From assembly GCA_964444795.1 (NCBI GenBank), contig CAYUIQ010000198.1, positions 1-16,668 on the forward strand: a stretch of 16,668 bases of DNA, read 5' to 3'. A program made the translations under genes and the position numbers. Each line of letters starts with the position of its first letter. Position 1 is the first letter of the stretch. Positions 14,266 through 16,668 of this stretch are shown here, in pieces. Source of the DNA: JABMRP01 sp964444795 (GTDB lineage: Bacteria; Planctomycetota; Planctomycetia; Pirellulales; Thermoguttaceae). The notes under the pieces are model-generated. The model saw only the letters and a list, made by a program, of their open reading frames with translations. It searched no databases and was not told where the DNA came from.

Positions 14266-16455
14266 TTAGCCGCGCCGCGCGGTCCGGTCCTCCGTGTCGC
14301 TCGGCTCCGGTGCGACGACCAATCGCGGTTGGGGGGCGTCGACGTCGGCCAGCGACGCGCCCAGCTTGACCGCACACCGGGCCAGGGCCATCAACGGGAA
14401 GTAGATCGGGTAGTAGTGGTAGCGGAGGTAGAACACCCGGGGGAAGCCGGTGCCGGTGAATTCCGGTTCGTCCCAAGTGCCGTCGGCTCGCTGCCGGTCG
14501 ACGAGGAAACGGACACCCCGAGCGACGGCCTGGTGCTGGCCCAATCCGGCGGCCAACAGTCCCATCACGGCCCAGGCCGTTTGCGAGGCGGTGGCCGGTC
14601 CTTGGCCACGCAGGCTGGGATCATCGTAGCTATCAGGTGATTCACCCCATCCACCCGACGGCTGCTGATAGGCCAGCAGCCAATTGGCCCCGGCGGCCAT
14701 GGCCGGGTCGTCGCCGGCGATGCCGACCGCTTGCAGCCCGACCAACACCTGCCAGGTGCCGTAGATGTAGTTCACGCCCCAACGACCGAACCAGCTTCCG
14801 TCGGCCTCTTGAGTCTTGCGCAAATAGGCGACGGCCCGGTCCACCACCGGGTCGCCCACGCGCCGGCCCATGCGTCCCAGCGCTTCGAGCGAGCGGCCGG
14901 TGAGGTCGGCCGTGCTGGGGTCGATCATCGCGTTGTGATCGGCAAACGGGACATGGCAGAGGAACTCGTGGTCGTTGTTTCGGTCGAAAGCGCCCCACCC
15001 GCCGTCGTCGTTTTGCATGGCCAACAGCCACTTCGTGCCTCGCTCGATGGCCTTGGCCGTTCGGTCCAGTTGGGCGATTCGTCCTTTGGCGTCGGCGGCG
15101 TGGGTGATCGTTTCCTCGGTAACCAGCCGCAACTCGGCCGGCAGCGATCCGTCGACCCCAGCGGAGTGGCACGGCTCGGCGAACTGATCGGCCAGGACCA
15201 TCAGGGCCATGGCCGTGTCGTCGCAATCGGGATAATAGTCGTTGGCAAACTCGAAGCACCATCCGCCCGGCTCGGCCTTGACCGTCTCCGACCAATCTCC
15301 CTGCCGGGTAATCTGTTGATCGAGCAACCAGCCGATCGCCCGGGACATTTCCGGCCGGTCGGGCTGCGTTCCCGCCTCGGCCAGCGCCCGCAGCGCGAGG
15401 GTCGTATCCCAGACGGGCGACTTGCACGGCTGGAGGCGGTCGGTCTCGGTCTCTTCGTCTTGCAGAACAAGCCCGTCGAGTTGCTCTTGGCAAGAACGCA
15501 TCTCGGGGCTGTCGTCGGCGTAACCCAGGCATCGCAGTGCGATGATGCTCCAGACAATGGGCGGGAAAATGGCGCCCAGGCCGTCGCTATTCTCCAGTCG
15601 CTTCAACATCCACCGCTCGGCGGCCGCCACGCCCCGGCGCCGCAGGGGCAGGATACGGTGTCGCTGGCACCAGCGGAGCATCCGGTCGGCGGTGCGGAAG
15701 AACCGATCCCAACTCAACAGGCCCTTGCCGCCGTTGGTGCCCGGACATTGCAGCGGGGCCCAATCCTCGGGCTCCTTGAGGAATAGCTCGCGAATCCCCC
15801 GCTGCGGATCGATCCGCCGTACCGGTTGCCGGGCCGAGATGATCGACAGCGGCACGATGATCGTCCGCGACCAGGAACTGACCGCGTACAGGTTGATCGG
15901 GAACCACTTCGGTAGCAACACGGCCTCGGGAGGCACGGCCGGACATTGATCATAGGATATTTGCCCTAGAAGAGCCAGATAATAGCGGGTGAAGCTGTTC
16001 ACCGCATCCGCCCCGCCGGCATTGAGAATCGCCTCGCGGGCGCGCTGCATGTAGTCGGCGCTCGGGTCGTGACCGGTCAGTTTCAGCGCGAAATAGGCTT
16101 TCACACTACCGCTGATCTCGACGCGGCCGCCGGGATACATGGCCCAACCGCCGTCGGGAAGCTGCTGCTGGAGAAGATATCGGGCCGCCCGCCGCGCGTC
16201 TTGCGAATTCTCGCGCCCCAGGAAAGCCAACAGGAGAATATACTCACTCTCCAGAATCGAGTCGCCCTGCAATTCGGCGACCCAATGGCCTTCGGGATGT
16301 TGCCGGCCGAGCAGCCATTGCCGGGTGCGCGCCACCGCGCGCCGCAAGCTATCGACCAGCCGATGTTCGGTATGAACTGCCACGGTGGCGGATTCACCAA
16401 GGTGGCCTTCCCGTCCCGCCGTGGACAGAAGGCGCACGTGCTGAGGGTATCTCAT
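14266..16455 (-). CDS. shc: Squalene-hopene cyclase
   Basis: This 729-residue membrane-associated cyclase converts squalene to hopene/hopanol. The catalytic acid motif DCDDTA (D410-A415 from this start) fits DxDDTA. QW-type repeats of the two alpha-barrel domains are plentiful, such as LLGRQHPEGHWV, LLQQQLPDGGWAM, LLAMQNDDGGWGAFD, TQEADGSWFGRWGVNYIYG and LLAYQQPSGGWGES. The ending LRYHYYPIYFPLMALAR is typical, followed by a proline- and charge-rich tail of about 35 residues. The open frame begins with a GTG 14 codons upstream; I chose this ATG, with AGGA about 11 bases before it, because the added residues are not conserved-looking. Both starts are plausible. It is the first gene of the shc-hpnH operon. 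Homologues include HpnF. Confidence 0.95.
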   Translation of the reverse strand: MRYPQHVRLLSTAGREGHLGESATVAVHTEHRLVDSLRRAVARTRQWLLGRQHPEGHWVAELQGDSILESEYILLLAFLGRENSQDARRAARYLLQQQLPDGGWAMYPGGRVEISGSVKAYFALKLTGHDPSADYMQRAREAILNAGGADAVNSFTRYYLALLGQISYDQCPAVPPEAVLLPKWFPINLYAVSSWSRTIIVPLSIISARQPVRRIDPQRGIRELFLKEPEDWAPLQCPGTNGGKGLLSWDRFFRTADRMLRWCQRHRILPLRRRGVAAAERWMLKRLENSDGLGAIFPPIVWSIIALRCLGYADDSPEMRSCQEQLDGLVLQDEETETDRLQPCKSPVWDTTLALRALAEAGTQPDRPEMSRAIGWLLDQQITRQGDWSETVKAEPGGWCFEFANDYYPDCDDTAMALMVLADQFAEPCHSAGVDGSLPAELRLVTEETITHAADAKGRIAQLDRTAKAIERGTKWLLAMQNDDGGWGAFDRNNDHEFLCHVPFADHNAMIDPSTADLTGRSLEALGRMGRRVGDPVVDRAVAYLRKTQEADGSWFGRWGVNYIYGTWQVLVGLQAVGIAGDDPAMAAGANWLLAYQQPSGGWGESPDSYDDPSLRGQGPATASQTAWAVMGLLAAGLGQHQAVARGVRFLVDRQRADGTWDEPEFTGTGFPRVFYLRYHYYPIYFPLMALARCAVKLGASLADVDAPQPRLVVAPEPSDTEDRTARRG

Positions 16456-16581
16456 CCGAGTACTCGTCCTGAGTTGGTAAGCGGTCGTCCATGACACGCA
16501 ACGCCGGTATGATAACCGGGCGCGACTAGCTTACGCCATCCCCCCGTGTTCGACAAGAGCCGTTTGGCCCGTTGAAAAAGT

Positions 16582-16668
16582 CGTGTGCCACTGCTTGCTT
16601 GCAAGCAGTGCGTGTTTGTCGGGTTCTTGGCTCAACCACGCGGCACTGCTTGCAAGCAAGCAGTGGCA
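16582..16668. repeat. Twin-hairpin inverted-repeat element, copy 2 (cut by window end)
   Basis: The left arm (16582-16611) is identical to the 30-bp left arm of the copy at 1911. The right arm (16643 onward) is identical for its 26 visible bases and runs off the window. The core (16612-16642) is again 31 bp. It matches the core of copy 1 only when reverse-complemented, at 22 of 31 positions by eye. It lies about 125 bases upstream of the squalene-hopene cyclase start. A contig end at a dispersed repeat would also explain the break here. Confidence 0.85.

Overview
The window is GC-rich, densely coded DNA from a bacterial chromosome. It is most likely from a planctomycete (Pirellulales-like or an uncultured relative). 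That reading rests on the gene mix: a secreted formylglycine-type sulfatase, a bacterial deoxyhypusine-synthase-like protein, squalene-hopene cyclase next to HpnH, a very long secreted HEAT-repeat protein, and many hairpin-rich intergenic repeats. It is an inference from family content; no rRNA or other marker gene is present. I see no rRNA, tRNA, CRISPR array, prophage or complete insertion sequence.

Layout, left to right. A sulfatase (134-1765, minus) and a deoxyhypusine-synthase-like gene (2058-3098, plus) diverge from a spacer that holds a 91-bp twin-hairpin repeat (1911-2001). A terminator at 3263-3301 closes the second gene. glpD, the FAD-dependent glycerol-3-phosphate dehydrogenase, follows (3438-5201, plus). 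A dense cluster of hairpins separates it from two small convergent membrane-protein genes (5336-5788 and 5817-6020, minus). Next is a URO-D/corrinoid-methyltransferase-like gene (6184-7227, minus). A 381-bp divergent spacer with four consecutive hairpins leads to a 1,051-residue secreted protein made almost wholly of about 31 HEAT-like repeats (7609-10764, plus). A small secreted helical protein (10808-11263, plus) follows it, probably in the same operon.

The right part is all on the minus strand. In transcription order it holds squalene-hopene cyclase (shc, 16455-14266) and hpnH (14229-13210), which together make hopanoids and start their extended side chain. ribBA (12984-11767), the bifunctional riboflavin entry enzyme with its own candidate promoter, comes next, followed closely by a DinB-family gene (11742-11272). 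A second copy of the twin-hairpin repeat, with its asymmetric core inverted, lies at the extreme right edge (16582-16668) and is cut off by the window end.

The genes do not form one pathway. They are a membrane-lipid unit (shc-hpnH), a cofactor unit (ribBA-dinB), respiratory glycerol-3-phosphate oxidation (glpD) and several accessory genes. The best candidates for something undescribed are four. The first is the pair of 91-bp twin-hairpin elements with inverted cores. The second is the deoxyhypusine-synthase homologue, which keeps the catalytic lysine but has lost spermidine-contacting residues. The third is the secreted HEAT protein with its small partner. The fourth is the URO-D-like protein with an altered metal-ligand motif.
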